This document shows, piece by piece, positions 6,059 through 7,047 of a stretch of 7,047 bases of DNA. The notes under the pieces were generated by a model. The model did not search any database. It was not told the DNA's origin and saw nothing but the letters and a program-made list of their open reading frames with translations. The DNA comes from JAGOBX01 sp017999075 [NCBI: Candidatus Babelota bacterium] (lineage in GTDB: Bacteria > JAGOBX01). The DNA lies in the NCBI GenBank assembly GCA_017999075.1, contig JAGOBX010000180.1:1-7047 (forward strand). Reading direction: 5' to 3'. Position 1 is the stretch's first letter. Each line of letters opens with the position of its first letter. The position numbers and the translations under genes are program-made.

Positions 6059-7047
6059 TTGGAAAATTCAATTGAATATAATTTCGAACAAATAGAAAAA
6101 AAATGGCAGAAAAAATGGGAAGAATCCGGATTGTTTAAAGTTAATCTTAGCGATTCATCAAAACCTAAATATTATTGCCTCACAATGTTTCCTTATCCTT
6201 CTGGAACTCTTCATGTCGGTCACGGCAGAAATTATATTTTAGGAGACGCTGTTGTCCGTTATATGATTATGAACGGATATAATGTTCTGTCACCTATGGG
6301 TTGGGATTCTTTCGGACTTCCTGCAGAAAATGCAGCCATTAAAGCTAATATAAGCCCTGTTGAATATACAATGGGCAATATTTCCAAAATGAAAGAACAA
6401 TTTTCAAGATGGGGGATTGGTTATGACTGGTCAAGAGAAATAGCAACATGCACTCCTGATTATTACAAATGGACTCAATGGGTATTTTTAAAATTATATG
6501 AAAAAGGGCTTGCTTATAAAAAAGAAGCTCCTGTAAACTGGTGCCCTTCCTGTAATACCACGCTCGCAAACGAAGAAGTAGTTGACGGTGGATGCGAACG
6601 ATGCGGAACCGAAGTCGAAAAAAAAGATTTGAAACAATGGTTTTTTAAAATCACAGAATATGCTCAGAAACTTCTTGACGATCTTAATTTATTGACTGAA
6701 TGGCCTGAAAAAGTGGTTACAATGCAGAGAAACTGGATAGGAAGATCTGAAGGTGCCATAGTAAATTTTAAATTAAGCGAAACCGGAGAAATTCTTCCAT
6801 GTTACACAACAAGGCCTGACACTTTGTTCGGAGTTACTTTCATGTCAATTGCCCCAGAACATCCTGTAATTTCAAAATTGATAGTAAATAACGATAAAAA
6901 AGATGAAATTTTAAAATTTATTGAAGAAGTAAAAAAACAAAGTTTCATCGACAGAACTTCAGACACTGCTGAAAAAAAAGGAGTATTTACTGGGAAATAT
7001 GGTATAAATCCTTTAAACAACGAAAAAGTTCCTCTTTGGATAGCAAA
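6059..7047 (+). CDS. leuS: Leucyl-tRNA synthetase, N-terminal part (cut by the window end)
   Basis: Class I synthetase that charges tRNA-Leu with leucine in the cytoplasm. 329 codons are present, against about 800-870 in complete bacterial enzymes. Residues 1-60 carry the family N-terminus and the ATP-binding HIGH motif as HVGH (52-55) within [31 protein letters not shown] (80-94) and the region to about 160 complete the first half of the Rossmann fold. A zinc module follows, with Cys162, Cys165, Cys179 and Cys182. After [10 protein letters not shown] (223-232) the CP1 editing domain begins, with its conserved TTRPDT (250-255), which removes mischarged tRNA. The KMSKS loop and anticodon domain lie beyond the window. 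The gene starts at TTG behind a good Shine-Dalgarno. The frame is intact, with no missing key residue in the part seen. It is divergent from the padR-like gene and probably separately transcribed. Confidence 0.97.
   Translation, partial: MENSIEYNFEQIEKKWQKKWEESGLFKVNLSDSSKPKYYCLTMFPYPSGTLHVGHGRNYILGDAVVRYMIMNGYNVLSPMGWDSFGLPAENAAIKANISPVEYTMGNISKMKEQFSRWGIGYDWSREIATCTPDYYKWTQWVFLKLYEKGLAYKKEAPVNWCPSCNTTLANEEVVDGGCERCGTEVEKKDLKQWFFKITEYAQKLLDDLNLLTEWPEKVVTMQRNWIGRSEGAIVNFKLSETGEILPCYTTRPDTLFGVTFMSIAPEHPVISKLIVNNDKKDEILKFIEEVKKQSFIDRTSDTAEKKGVFTGKYGINPLNNEKVPLWIA

Noticed and set aside
6345-7020. Two minus-strand open frames (6345-6569, 6802-7020)
   Set aside because: Both are antisense to leuS, which is unmistakable in the other strand, and neither has a start signal or recognisable sequence.
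1-7047. CRISPR array, tRNA or rRNA gene, insertion sequence, integrase or attachment site
   Set aside because: I saw no regularly spaced repeats, no tRNA-like or rRNA-like sequence, no transposase or integrase coding and no terminal inverted repeats anywhere in the window.

Overview
The window is AT-rich (roughly 30% G+C by eye), densely coded bacterial DNA. It uses standard stop codons (TAA, TGA and TAG each end a gene) and starts at ATG, GTG and TTG. Nothing in it is a reliable species marker. Gene 1 of the central operon and the C-terminal tail of gene 2 remind me of proteins from cyanobacteria and their non-photosynthetic relatives. That is recall, not a search, so the host is best called an unassigned low-GC bacterium.

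Left edge (1-526, minus strand): a secreted NHL-type beta-propeller protein that starts at GTG and runs off the window. An in-frame TAA at 152-154 interrupts it. The frame stays open for 50 propeller-like codons beyond the stop, so the gene looks broken by a single nonsense change. A reasonable promoter lies at 570-598. The divergent intergenic region 527-822 is AT-rich and holds only promoter candidates.

Centre (823-5249, plus strand): three overlapping genes that almost certainly form one operon. They are (1) a MinD/ParA-type ATPase whose signature lysine is replaced by arginine; (2) a membrane protein joining an ECF-transporter S-component-like domain to a HAMP domain and a short coiled-coil tail, with no recognisable output domain; (3) an 881-residue protein whose C-terminal half is a divergent S-adenosylhomocysteine-hydrolase (SAHH) fold. 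The SAHH-like half keeps part of the nucleoside-binding site but has lost several catalytic residues; its N-terminal half, about 390 residues, is not recognised. My inference is a membrane ligand-sensing unit coupled to a ParA-like switch and a nucleoside- or dinucleotide-binding protein. This is the most interesting part of the window.

Right (5250-5843, minus strand): a PadR-family repressor with a strong ribosome-binding site. It has a near-consensus promoter overlapped by a palindromic operator candidate, and ends at a strong hairpin terminator shared with the convergent operon. 

Right edge (6059-7047, plus strand): the 5' part of leuS (leucyl-tRNA synthetase), starting at TTG behind a good Shine-Dalgarno sequence and cut by the window end. 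The 215 bp between padR and leuS contain no T-box or other recognisable leader.
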